Source: Crocosphaera chwakensis CCY0110 (GTDB lineage Bacteria; Cyanobacteriota; Cyanobacteriia; Cyanobacteriales; Microcystaceae). Taken from it: DNA of 64,000 bases. A program made the position numbers and the translations under genes. Location of the stretch: the NCBI RefSeq assembly GCF_000169335.1, contig NZ_AAXW01000013.1:1-64000 (forward strand). Direction: 5' to 3'. The notes below the pieces were generated by a model. The model saw only the letters and a list, made by a program, of their open reading frames with translations, did not search any database and was not told the DNA's origin. Positions within the stretch are counted from its first letter, which is position 1. Each line of letters starts with the position of its first letter. Below are positions 35,566-44,172 of this stretch, piece after piece.

Positions 35566-35883
35566 ATGTCTACTCAATTACCTACAAACGAACAAAACCT
35601 AAGTAAACAAGCTTACGAAGAAAAAGTTAAGGCTCAATTAGAGAAATTCAACGCTCAAATTGATGAAATGAAAGCTAAAGCTAAACAAGCTAAAGCTGAA
35701 ACTGAAATTGAATACCACAGTCAAATCGAAGAGTTAACAGCAAAAAGAGATGCAGCCTTTAATAAATTAGAAGAACTGCAAAAAGCAGGAGAGGACGCTT
35801 GGAAAGATATCCAAACCGGATTTGAATTAGCTTGGAAAGACTTAGAAATGGCTTTTGAAGATGCTATGAAAAAGTTTCAATAA
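35566..35883 (+). CDS. Coiled-coil protein, copy 2 of a tandem pair
   Basis: A 105-residue paralogue of the gene at 35128, with the same heptad-rich helix and the same ending pattern (GFELAWKDLEMAFEDAMKKFQ). Differences cluster at the N-terminus (STQLPT versus ATQTPA) and at the last 20 residues. The leader AAGGAGAATAATAATAT mirrors the one before copy 1. A very strong hairpin follows, probably ending the psb34-like/coiled-coil transcript. Confidence 0.8.
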   Translation: MSTQLPTNEQNLSKQAYEEKVKAQLEKFNAQIDEMKAKAKQAKAETEIEYHSQIEELTAKRDAAFNKLEELQKAGEDAWKDIQTGFELAWKDLEMAFEDAMKKFQ

Positions 35884-35917
35884 GTCCATGTTTAGCTAGA
35901 TTATGATCTTTAGTATT

Positions 35918-35950
35918 AGAGATAATACCCATTGAATGGGTATTATCTCT
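35918..35950 (+). terminator. Strong hairpin after the coiled-coil pair
   Basis: Perfect 15-bp stem AGAGATAATACCCAT / ATGGGTATTATCTCT with a 3-base loop, 35 bases past the stop codon. The following sequence is A/T-rich but has no clean T run, so it may stabilise the 3' end as well as terminate. Confidence 0.65.
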
Positions 35951-36042
35951 ACCTATATATGTTGACGAATCTCTATGAATTCAATTACGATAATAAATAG
36001 AATTAGCTCATAGGATTTATGAGTTTTTGAGTTTAATAGAAA

Positions 36043-38499
36043 GTGATTTACAAAGAAACTTTAAATTTACTAGAATGGCCTCGTCTTTGCCAACAGTTAG
36101 CAACCTTTGCAGCCACTAAAATGGGTGCAACAGCAGCCCGTAATTTACCAATTCCAACCAGTTTAGAAGAAAGTAAAGAACTTTTAGAACAAACAAAAGA
36201 AATTTACCGTCTAGAACAAAATTTAGAAATAAAATGGACATTTGAAGGCATTACCGATGTAGGAGACTCCCTAAAAAGAGCAACCCTAAAAGGTAATCTT
36301 TCAGGAAAAGAACTGCTTAATATTGCCACAACCTTAGCAGGAATGCGACGGTTACGAAGAATAATAGAAGATTATGAAGAACTACCCACATTAACAGAAT
36401 TAGTCGCCGACATTCGCACCTATCCTGAACTAGAAAAAACAATCCATCATTGCATAGACGAAGCAGGAAAAGTCGCTGATCGCGCCAGCACCAAACTAGG
36501 AGAAATTCGTCATAATCTTAAAGAAAATAGAGATAGAATTTACCAGAAACTGCAAAATATTATGCAGCAAAAAGGAGGAGCGATTCAAGAAACAGTGATT
36601 ACCCAAAGAGGCGATCGCTTTGTTCTTCCCGTAAAAGCTGCCCAAAAAGAGCAAATTCCAGGCATTATCCACGACACTTCTGGTACAGGAGGAACCTTTT
36701 ACATCGAACCTAACTCCGTCGTACAGATGGGGAATAAACGTCGTCAATACTTACGACAAGAAGAAAGAGAAGAAGAAGCGATCTTACGTCAGCTAAGTGA
36801 ACAAGTTGCCGAAGTAGCCGAAGATTTAGAATATTTACTAGCGATCGCCACAATTTTAGACTTAGCCACCGCTAGATCCCGTTATAGTTTCTGGTTAGGA
36901 GGAAACGCCCCAAGATTCATAGAAGATAAAGAAACCATCACCCTCAGACAGTTACATCATCCCCTATTAGTCTGGCAAGAAAGACACGAACAAGGATCAC
37001 CTGTCGTTCCCATTAACGTGCAAATTAACCCAGAGATTCGCGTTATTGCTATTACCGGACCCAATACTGGCGGAAAAACTGTCACCCTGAAAACCGTCGG
37101 GTTAGCTGCTTTGATGGCCAAAGTAGGCTTATTTGTTCCTGCCAAAGAACCAGTAGAGTTACCTTGGTTTAAGCAAATTCTAGCAGACATTGGGGATGAA
37201 CAATCAATTGAACAAAATTTATCCACTTTTTCTGGGCATATTCGTCGTATTGTTCGTATCTTAGAAGCGTTAGATCAGGGAACAGAAAGCAGAGAGCAAG
37301 AAGCAGGGATCAGGGATCAGGGATCAGTTTTATCTGAAACACCCCACACCCCACACCCATCCCTAATACTCCTAGACGAAGTAGGTGCCGGAACTGATCC
37401 CGCCGAAGGAAGTGCATTGGCGATCGCTTTATTGCACCATTTAGCTGATCATGCCAGATTAACCATTGCTACTACCCATTACGGAGAATTAAAAGCTCTC
37501 AAATACGAAGATTCGCGCTTTGAGAACGCATCAGTGGAATTTGATGATCGATCCCTTTCCCCGACTTATCGTTTGTTGTGGGGTATTCCAGGGCGGTCTA
37601 ATGCCCTAAGTATTGCTCAACGTCTGGGTTTGGATCACGAAATTGTAGAAGAGGCTAAAACCCGTATTGGGGGACTGTCTCAAGATGTTAACGATGTCAT
37701 TGCAGGGTTAGAAGCGCAACGCAGAGAACAGGAAGAAAAGGCACTTGAAGCCCAAAAATTATTGCAAGAAACAGAGAAATTTTATACCGAAGTTACCGAA
37801 AAAGCGACGGCTTTACAACAAAGAGAACAAGACTTAAAACGACATCAAGAACAAGAAGTGCAAAAAGCGATCGCAGAAGCAAAAGAAGAGATTGCTCAAG
37901 TGATTCGTAATTTACAACAAGGGAAAAAAAGTAGCCAAAAAGCTCAACAAGCAACAGAAGCCATTACTAACATTGGTCAAAAACAGTTACCCAAAAAAGC
38001 AAAACCAACTGTTAGTTATCAGCCCAAAGTCGGGGAAAAAATTCGCCTCTCTAACTTAGGACAAACCGCCGAAGTATTAGATGTTTCCCCTGAAGATGAA
38101 GAGGTTATGGTACGGTTTGGACTGATGAAAATGACTGTTTCGTTTAGGGATATTGAATCATTAGATGGTCAAAAAGTAGAAACCAAAGTTAAAGAGAAAA
38201 AACAAGCAGTAACACCACCACCGTCACCGTCTAAACCCAAAGATGTACCAACCATTCGCACCTCTCGAAATACCATTGATATTCGAGGAAACCGTGTCGC
38301 AGAAGCAGAAGCTGACTTAGAAAATGCGATCGCCCAAGCGACTGAGTCAGGGTTAATCTGGATTATTCACGGTAAAGGTACGGGTAAATTGCGTCAAGGC
38401 GTTCATGAATTTTTGAAGCGTCATCCTCAGATTGCGCGCTTTGAATTGGCTCCTCAAAAAGAAGGGGGTTCCGGGGTGACATTGGCTTATTTTAAGTAA
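36043..38499 (+). CDS. mutS2: Endonuclease MutS2
   Basis: MutS2 acts on branched DNA or collided ribosomes depending on species; it suppresses recombination or rescues ribosomes, not classical mismatch repair. Order: N-terminal core and lever domains, Walker A region ITGPNTGGKTVTLKTVGLAALMAK, LADIGDEQSIEQNLSTFSGHI, Walker B LILLDEVGAGTDPAEGSALA, THYGELKA, a long coiled coil (about residues 540-640), a KOW-like segment, and the C-terminal Smr nuclease domain (about 740-818, IDIRGNRVAEAE and WIIHGKGTGKLRQGVHEFL). The start is GTG at 36043. An unusual low-complexity insertion of about 25 residues (from about residue 415) lies directly before Walker B and contains a tandem heptanucleotide repeat. 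Confidence 0.94.
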   Translation: MIYKETLNLLEWPRLCQQLATFAATKMGATAARNLPIPTSLEESKELLEQTKEIYRLEQNLEIKWTFEGITDVGDSLKRATLKGNLSGKELLNIATTLAGMRRLRRIIEDYEELPTLTELVADIRTYPELEKTIHHCIDEAGKVADRASTKLGEIRHNLKENRDRIYQKLQNIMQQKGGAIQETVITQRGDRFVLPVKAAQKEQIPGIIHDTSGTGGTFYIEPNSVVQMGNKRRQYLRQEEREEEAILRQLSEQVAEVAEDLEYLLAIATILDLATARSRYSFWLGGNAPRFIEDKETITLRQLHHPLLVWQERHEQGSPVVPINVQINPEIRVIAITGPNTGGKTVTLKTVGLAALMAKVGLFVPAKEPVELPWFKQILADIGDEQSIEQNLSTFSGHIRRIVRILEALDQGTESREQEAGIRDQGSVLSETPHTPHPSLILLDEVGAGTDPAEGSALAIALLHHLADHARLTIATTHYGELKALKYEDSRFENASVEFDDRSLSPTYRLLWGIPGRSNALSIAQRLGLDHEIVEEAKTRIGGLSQDVNDVIAGLEAQRREQEEKALEAQKLLQETEKFYTEVTEKATALQQREQDLKRHQEQEVQKAIAEAKEEIAQVIRNLQQGKKSSQKAQQATEAITNIGQKQLPKKAKPTVSYQPKVGEKIRLSNLGQTAEVLDVSPEDEEVMVRFGLMKMTVSFRDIESLDGQKVETKVKEKKQAVTPPPSPSKPKDVPTIRTSRNTIDIRGNRVAEAEADLENAIAQATESGLIWIIHGKGTGKLRQGVHEFLKRHPQIARFELAPQKEGGSGVTLAYFK
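37306..37326 (+). repeat. Heptanucleotide repeat inside mutS2
   Basis: Three perfect copies of GGGATCA in tandem, encoding part of the residue 415-445 insertion just ahead of the Walker B segment of MutS2. It resembles the intergenic STRR repeats of cyanobacteria but sits in a coding region and keeps the frame. Confidence 0.9.
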
Positions 38500-38813
38500 G
38501 TTCAATATTGTCAAGAAACTTCAGTAAAATATAAAGGGCTAGGCCAATATTCTTCTTTTGAAAACATCAATTCATTTTATTACTCCTACAACTACCTCGA
38601 AAACCCTCTCATTGCTTGCTACATAAATACTTCAATTAAAACTATCAGAACCAAAAGCAAGGTAATGAGTTTTATAGTTAATTCAAATAGAAATAAGAGA
38701 AAACTTACCTGCTGTATTGTCAGCATAGTGAGCAGGATGCTCACACTAAATACTATAGATAAAAGTATCAAAGGAACAATCAGTGGATTTGAATTATTTT
38801 AATTGATAAAATT
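38500..38813. other. Intergenic region with a small palindrome
   Basis: 314 bases without a gene between mutS2 and the SMI1-HEAT gene. The only structure I see is the palindrome GTGAGCA-GGA-TGCTCAC (38728-38744), which resembles short dispersed repeats in cyanobacteria. No tRNA, open frame or clear terminator. Confidence 0.6.
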
Positions 38814-40043
38814 ATGGCTTCAGAATTAACTAAAACTCTCAACCGAATTTTACAAGCAAAAGAAAAATGGGCAAAACAGTACAATACGCAGGATCTTCAG
38901 TATTTACAACCTGGATTATCAAAAGATGAGATAGACACCATAGCTAAACATTTGCCGTTTCAACTTCCCTTAGAAGTCTCCGAACTTTATCAATGGCGCA
39001 ATGGTTCTAGACAGGGAGAGTATGAAGATCAACACGCGGCTATCTTTTCTCCTGTAATGACTCCATGGACTTTTAGACCTCTACCGGAAGTCGTTAAAAT
39101 CTACTTAAAAAATCTCAGAAAACAGACAAATCTATCAGCTAACACTTTCCCTTTACCCACAAAGGTAAAGTATTTGCAAAGCTTTCACGAATTACCTATT
39201 TTTTATACTATAGATTGGACTTGTTCAGGAAGTCTTTGGCTCAATATAAAAGAAGGACTAAGTCTTGTGGTTTTTGATAGCTTTGATGAAGGAGAAATGA
39301 ATATTATATCTACATACAGTAGCTTAACATCTCTGATGCTAACCATAGCTGAATGCCAAGAAGCAGGAATTGTTTTCGATTGTAAATATACTTCAGATCA
39401 GTGCGACGAATTAGAAAATCAAATCTGGTACAAATATAATTCTGAACTTAGAGAGTTTGCCTTACAAGTTCTCCAAAAACTACCTTTCTCTGAATTAGCT
39501 TGGATACATATTATATCTGGGCTTGTTAAATTTAAAGATTTAAGAACTGTTTCCTTTTTAATTCACTGGCTAACTAATTTAATTGATGCGTATAAAGATC
39601 CAAACTTTAAAAGAAATTATATAGCTTATCTAGATGGAAAGTTATACAAACAAGACACAGATAATTTTTACTACTTTCAATTAGAGACGGGACTACCAAA
39701 AATTTTAGGAGAATTGGGAGACATTAGAGCCGTTCCTGTTTTAATTACAGCTTTACAAGATAATAATCTTTTTCAACAAAATGCTTTTAGTCGGATTTGT
39801 GCAGCCAAAGCTTTAGGTCAATTAAAAGACCAACGAGCTACTTTCCCTTTAATTTACATTCTCAAAGATAATTGGAAAGAAGCTCGAAAAACAGCAGCTT
39901 GGGCATTAGGAGAAATTCAAGATAAAAAAGCAGCAAAACCCTTAATTAAAGCTTTACAAGATAGGGATAAAGAAGTTCGACAGACAGCAAAAGAAGCTCT
40001 TGCGAAAATAATTGATAAGTATCCCGAAATTAAAAATCTATAG
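38814..40043 (+). CDS. SMI1/KNR4-like domain fused to HEAT repeats
   Basis: A 409-residue soluble protein. The first about 185 residues fit the SMI1/KNR4 superfamily: LQPGLSKDEIDTIAKHLPFQLPLEVSELYQWRNGS and the later GSLWLNIKEGLSLVVFDSFDEGE. The C-terminal part (about 285-400) contains PBS-lyase/HEAT-type repeats: LGELGDIRAVPVLITALQD, AAKALGQLKDQRATFPLIYILKD and AAWALGEIQDKKAAKPLIKALQD. SMI1-fold proteins often serve as immunity proteins against polymorphic toxins, and HEAT repeats bind protein partners. No toxin is encoded beside it, so an immunity role is only a possibility. It stands alone with more than 180 bases on both sides. Confidence 0.8.
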   Translation: MASELTKTLNRILQAKEKWAKQYNTQDLQYLQPGLSKDEIDTIAKHLPFQLPLEVSELYQWRNGSRQGEYEDQHAAIFSPVMTPWTFRPLPEVVKIYLKNLRKQTNLSANTFPLPTKVKYLQSFHELPIFYTIDWTCSGSLWLNIKEGLSLVVFDSFDEGEMNIISTYSSLTSLMLTIAECQEAGIVFDCKYTSDQCDELENQIWYKYNSELREFALQVLQKLPFSELAWIHIISGLVKFKDLRTVSFLIHWLTNLIDAYKDPNFKRNYIAYLDGKLYKQDTDNFYYFQLETGLPKILGELGDIRAVPVLITALQDNNLFQQNAFSRICAAKALGQLKDQRATFPLIYILKDNWKEARKTAAWALGEIQDKKAAKPLIKALQDRDKEVRQTAKEALAKIIDKYPEIKNL

Positions 40044-40227
40044 GTGTTGCTGACCGTGCATTTGTTATCTTTCATTTTTCACTATATTAACTCTCCAGTC
40101 ACTTTGAAGAATTAGTATTATTTCTTTATCAATAGATTTTTTCTTCTCGTTACTTCAACGATCGCCTACAATCCTAACTAGAAGCTTTTTGATCTCTTGA
40201 GAGTGAGCAGCACATCACCAACTCACC

Positions 40228-40953
40228 TTACTCATTGTTTTCGTCTTGTGAAGGAGGATTATTTTGAGCCTGATTAAAAGCTTGGCGATCAGGAAATAGA
40301 GTACATAATAATTGATTAATATAAACTTGACCCACTACAGGGGCGTTATTTTTATCAGCAGGACTATTCGATTTTGTCGGAATTTCAGGAATTTCAGGAA
40401 TTTTTGTCACCTCTTCTATTTCGGGTTCTGAATCTGCCCACAAATCTTCCATTTCTTCGACAAATCCAGGCTTATTATGATTAGTTGTATCAGTTTGAGA
40501 TGCTTTCTTTTGATCATTGGCAGTTAAATGACCATTGTCTCCAAAACCATTATCATCTGCTTTTATTGCTGGTGGAGACTGACTTTCTTTTTCTTGAAAC
40601 TGACGAGAAGTATCACCCATTAATGATCCAGCTTCAATGGTGGTTCCTGACTCAATAGAAGTATTAATGACGGTTGTACAAGAACCGAGACAAACATTTT
40701 GACCAATTTTACCGTGACCAACAATGAGAACACCTGCCCCCAACATAGCGCCGGATTCAATTTCAATGTCTCCTTTATAAGCATTGATCAGGGTTCCCAT
40801 ACCAATACAAGCCCCTGAGTGTATGACAATACGACAATTAGGCGCAGCTTGCAAAATTGTTCCAGGTGCAACAACAGCACCCTCATGGATAATAACCTCA
40901 CCAGTGATCGAAACTTCTGAGTGACGTGGTGGCTGAATAAGGGGTAAAGGCAT
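40228..40953 (-). CDS. ccmN: Carboxysome assembly protein CcmN
   Basis: Adaptor of beta-carboxysome assembly. The N-terminal about 125 residues are hexapeptide repeats of a left-handed beta helix (VVAPGTILQAAPNCRIVIHSGACIGMGTL, IESGAMLGAGVLIVGHGKIGQNV), which bind CcmM. A linker (about 130-200, Asp/Glu/Asn-rich with an EIPEIPEIP run) leads to a short C-terminal amphipathic helix, VYINQLLCTLFPDRQAFNQA. That helix fits the encapsulation peptide that recruits the CcmK shell. The gene is last in the minus-strand ccmK2-K1-L-M-N operon, 109 bases after ccmM. Confidence 0.9.
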   Translation of the reverse strand: MPLPLIQPPRHSEVSITGEVIIHEGAVVAPGTILQAAPNCRIVIHSGACIGMGTLINAYKGDIEIESGAMLGAGVLIVGHGKIGQNVCLGSCTTVINTSIESGTTIEAGSLMGDTSRQFQEKESQSPPAIKADDNGFGDNGHLTANDQKKASQTDTTNHNKPGFVEEMEDLWADSEPEIEEVTKIPEIPEIPTKSNSPADKNNAPVVGQVYINQLLCTLFPDRQAFNQAQNNPPSQDENNE

Positions 40954-41062
40954 CAGATTATATTAAATAGCTTATGACGTGAGAAGGGAGGTATTGATGA
41001 GAAGATGATGAGATTAAAATTTCTTCACCACCTGCTCACCTCACCACTTCACCACCCCATTC

Positions 41063-43066
41063 TTAGGGACGTTGGATAATGGTTTCTAAGACGCGCCGTT
41101 TGGCTTGAGGATCAATACCGATTAAGCGGACATATTCCCCTTGATGCTCAGCTAAACAACCTTCTAAGGCTGCAATGACTTCGCTTTCGTGAGTGCTGTC
41201 GATGGGAGAGCAACTTTGCCATGATTTGGTACGGAAACGACGCTTATCCGCGTGTTCTGTGCCGATTTTATAACCTTGGGAGAGTAAGGAACGCACTTGG
41301 GTAACGGCCTCGCTAGTTAAATTACTGGTGGCAACCCGGCCATTTCCATTGCTATTGCTAGAATAAGTAAGGGTTTTAGACGGTGCCGAAGCGGTAGCTG
41401 TGGCAGTTGCTGTTCTGCTGCTTCGATTACTTAGGGCATCTTCAGGCCGTTGAATGATAGTTTCTGCAACCCTTCTTCTGGCTTTGCTATCGATACCAAT
41501 TAAGCGAACATATTCCCCTTGATGCTCGGCTAAACAGTTTTCTAGACCCGCAATGACTTCGCTTTCACGGGTGCTATTGATAGGAGAGCAACTTTGCCAT
41601 GATTTGGTTTTAAAACGACGCTTGTTGGCGTGTTCTGTACCAATTTTGTAACCTTGGGAGAGTAGAGAGCGAACTTGAGCGATCGCATCAGAACTTAAAC
41701 CGCCACTACCAGAGGTTACTCTTCTTTTACTTGCGCGAGGAGAAGCTACCTTACTATTACTCTGAACGGTGCCGGGTTCTCCTGGACGCTGAATAATGGT
41801 TTGGGAAACTCTCCGCTTGGCATTAGGATCAACGCCGATTAAACGGACGTATTCCCCTTGATGTTCGGCTAAAAGTTGTTGTAATTCGTTGATTACCTCA
41901 GATTCTCGCTTACTATCTATTGCAGGGCCAGTTAACCAAGATTTTGTCTTAAAACGACGGGTACTTGCATATTCTGTACTAACTGTCAATCCCTGATGTA
42001 ATAAAGTACGAACTTGGGAGGCGATATCGTTGCCTACCTTGCCGTTACCGTTACTAGAACTTTGGACAGGAGCGAGATCCACTTTACTCTTGGTGGTGGT
42101 AATGCGACTGGGTTCTCCTGGCGTGTCTTCTGGTCGTTGAACAATCAGTTCAAGGACACGACGTTTAGCACCGGTATCAACCCCTAACAGGCGTACATAT
42201 TCCCCTTGATGGTCTTGTAGAAAGTCCTCTAAATCTGCTAAAACTTGATCGGCGCGACCTTCAAAGGTTCCGCCGGTTAACCAAGATTTGGTTTTAAAAC
42301 GACGCTTATTGGCATATTCTGCCCCAATGGAATACCCTTGGGACAGCAAAGAGCGTACTTGCGCTACAATGTTTGAACTTAAACTCATACTTGTCACCGA
42401 ATTTCTATAATCACTCTGATTAATGTCTTTTATAGACTTTCCTAACTGTTTACGAATAGGGGTAATACAGGCTTGGTTCTCAGCGCATTGATACCCGACT
42501 CGTAGGGCTTCGTTAACTTCTACCACATGATGAGCAAAGTGGCGATCGCTGTCTGTTACTTCAGGAAGGCGATCAGCCTGTTGCTGATTAGTAATAACAG
42601 CACCAGAGGGGACGTATTTTCCTGGGGGAACTTCTACGTCTTGAATCAAGGCGTGCATCATGACGATACAGCCTTGACCGACTCTAGCGTTAAATATGGT
42701 TGAGCGAAACCCGATAAAACAGCCATCCCCGATATATGCCGGTCCGTGGATCAGAGCCATGTGAGTAATACAGGCTTCTTTACCAATCCAAACGGAATAT
42801 TCTTGGCCGTCATCTCCTATCACCCGCCCTTTTTCTAGTCCATGAATGACGACCCCATCTTGAATATTGGTTCCTTCACCAATATAAAATGGGGTTCCTT
42901 CATCGGCTCTTATAGATGTTCCTGGGGCAATTAAAACATTAGCCTCTACTTGAACATCACCGATGAGGTTAGAAAAAGAATGTACGAATGCACTATCGTC
43001 TATCTTGGGTTCTGCGAGGGTTTGCGACCAAGGTGTCGGGGGTGCCGCCCTTTTGCGGACTACCAT
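41063..43066 (-). CDS. ccmM: Carboxysome scaffold protein CcmM with four SSUL modules
   Basis: Core organiser of the beta-carboxysome. Residues 1-about 215 form a gamma-carbonic-anhydrase-like beta helix with the zinc ligands His75, His102 and His107 present, and the Cys194/Cys200 pair that forms the activating disulphide in active homologues. Four RbcS-like (SSUL) repeats of about 85 residues follow, each containing KTKSW or RTKSW and EHQGEYVRLIG or close variants, joined by Ser/Asn-rich linkers; they crosslink Rubisco. A shorter form made of the repeats alone is probably made from an internal start: GTG at 42397 (Val224) or ATG at 42388 (Met227). Length of 667 residues is typical for four modules. 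Confidence 0.97.
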   Translation of the reverse strand: MVVRKRAAPPTPWSQTLAEPKIDDSAFVHSFSNLIGDVQVEANVLIAPGTSIRADEGTPFYIGEGTNIQDGVVIHGLEKGRVIGDDGQEYSVWIGKEACITHMALIHGPAYIGDGCFIGFRSTIFNARVGQGCIVMMHALIQDVEVPPGKYVPSGAVITNQQQADRLPEVTDSDRHFAHHVVEVNEALRVGYQCAENQACITPIRKQLGKSIKDINQSDYRNSVTSMSLSSNIVAQVRSLLSQGYSIGAEYANKRRFKTKSWLTGGTFEGRADQVLADLEDFLQDHQGEYVRLLGVDTGAKRRVLELIVQRPEDTPGEPSRITTTKSKVDLAPVQSSSNGNGKVGNDIASQVRTLLHQGLTVSTEYASTRRFKTKSWLTGPAIDSKRESEVINELQQLLAEHQGEYVRLIGVDPNAKRRVSQTIIQRPGEPGTVQSNSKVASPRASKRRVTSGSGGLSSDAIAQVRSLLSQGYKIGTEHANKRRFKTKSWQSCSPINSTRESEVIAGLENCLAEHQGEYVRLIGIDSKARRRVAETIIQRPEDALSNRSSRTATATATASAPSKTLTYSSNSNGNGRVATSNLTSEAVTQVRSLLSQGYKIGTEHADKRRFRTKSWQSCSPIDSTHESEVIAALEGCLAEHQGEYVRLIGIDPQAKRRVLETIIQRP

Positions 43067-43137
43067 GACAATTTTCGTCCTCCTCTTTAAATAATTTAGT
43101 ATCAGTTATTAGCAGACTATCAATGAAGTTAAACCCT

Positions 43138-43437
43138 TCATTGTTCGTCTTTTTTGCTATACAATCGATTATTTTCAACCGTAACCGTATCAATAATTCC
43201 TACCACTAACGCATCTAGGGGACGGCGCTCCATACCATCGTCGATGCGAGCAGCACTGCCTCTTGATACCAATACCCACTCGTTAATCCCTGCACCGACT
43301 AAATCACCGGCTACTTCGTATTTAGGGATAGGTTCTCCTTGAGCGTCCATAAACTGAACTAATAAGAACTTGGTTCCAGTTAAACTGCGGGTTTTGTAGG
43401 TACTGACAACAGTACCTCGAACTTTGGCAATTTGCAT
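43138..43437 (-). CDS. ccmL: Carboxysome shell vertex protein CcmL
   Basis: A 99-residue EutN/CcmL pentamer-forming protein that caps the vertices of the carboxysome shell. It starts MQIAKVRGTVVSTYKT, with KFLLVQFMDAQGEPIPKYEVAGDLVGAGINEWVLVSRGSAAR as the family core, and LDALVVGIIDTVTVEN at the end. Positioned between ccmK1 (23 bases upstream) and ccmM on the minus strand, the standard order of the ccm operon. Confidence 0.97.
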   Translation of the reverse strand: MQIAKVRGTVVSTYKTRSLTGTKFLLVQFMDAQGEPIPKYEVAGDLVGAGINEWVLVSRGSAARIDDGMERRPLDALVVGIIDTVTVENNRLYSKKDEQ

Positions 43438-43460
43438 TATATTGGCGAATTACTGTTTAT

Positions 43461-43796
43461 TTAGCGTCTAATAGGCACAGGATTGACACTTTCACGGAAT
43501 TGTTCTACTGCTTCGGTGTAACGAATAGGTAAAACGTATTCGAGGTTTTCATGAGGTCTAGCTATGATGTGGGTGGATAAGACTTGTCCCCCATTTACCC
43601 GGCCTGCGTTGTCAATACCAGCAGAAACAGAGGCTTGAACTTCAGAAACGTCACCGCGAACGATAACGGTAACACGCCCACTTCCGATTTTTTCGTAACC
43701 CACTAAGGTAACACGGGCTGCTTTTACCATAGCATCAGCAGCTTCGACGACGGCGGGAAAACCGAGAGTTTCTACCATTCCAACAGCAATTGACAT
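43461..43796 (-). CDS. ccmK1: Carboxysome shell hexamer protein CcmK1
   Basis: A 111-residue BMC-domain protein forming hexameric facets of the shell. The BMC domain covers residues 3-about 90 with the pore motif KIGSGRVTVIVRGDVSEVQA. The longer tail EQFRESVNPVPIRR distinguishes CcmK1 from the 103-residue CcmK2 next door, as in the Synechocystis operon. It is preceded by a purine-rich ribosome site (AGGAGAAAAA). Confidence 0.93.
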   Translation of the reverse strand: MSIAVGMVETLGFPAVVEAADAMVKAARVTLVGYEKIGSGRVTVIVRGDVSEVQASVSAGIDNAGRVNGGQVLSTHIIARPHENLEYVLPIRYTEAVEQFRESVNPVPIRR

Positions 43797-43860
43797 GAGT
43801 TTTTTCTCCTAATAACGAATGAGTGTTTGTTTAATTAACCGTTTTGCCAGAGAAAGACGG

Positions 43861-44172
43861 TTAATAAGCTCTAAATTGTTCTACTTCCTCGGTGTAGCGA
43901 ATGGGTAGAACGTATTCGAGGTTTTCGTGGGGACGGGCAATGATATGAGTAGACAGAACTTCTCCTCCATTGACTCGGTTCGCGGCATCGATACCCGCAG
44001 AGACTGACGCTTGCACTTCTGAAACATCACCCCGCACAATGACCGTAACACGACCGCTTCCAATTTTTTCGTAACCCACTAAGGTAACACGGGCTGCTTT
44101 TACCATAGCATCTGCTGCTTCTACGACAGCAGGAAAGCCCTTTGTTTCGATCATTCCAACGGCAATTGGCAT
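43861..44172 (-). CDS. ccmK2: Carboxysome shell hexamer protein CcmK2
   Basis: A 103-residue BMC-domain protein, the major carboxysome shell facet subunit. Near-identical to CcmK1 across the domain and ending VEQFRAY, the short CcmK2-type tail. It is the first gene of the ccmK2-K1-L-M-N operon; the 824-base upstream region must carry the operon promoter. KIGSGR forms the central pore used by bicarbonate and sugar phosphates. Confidence 0.94.
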   Translation of the reverse strand: MPIAVGMIETKGFPAVVEAADAMVKAARVTLVGYEKIGSGRVTVIVRGDVSEVQASVSAGIDAANRVNGGEVLSTHIIARPHENLEYVLPIRYTEEVEQFRAY

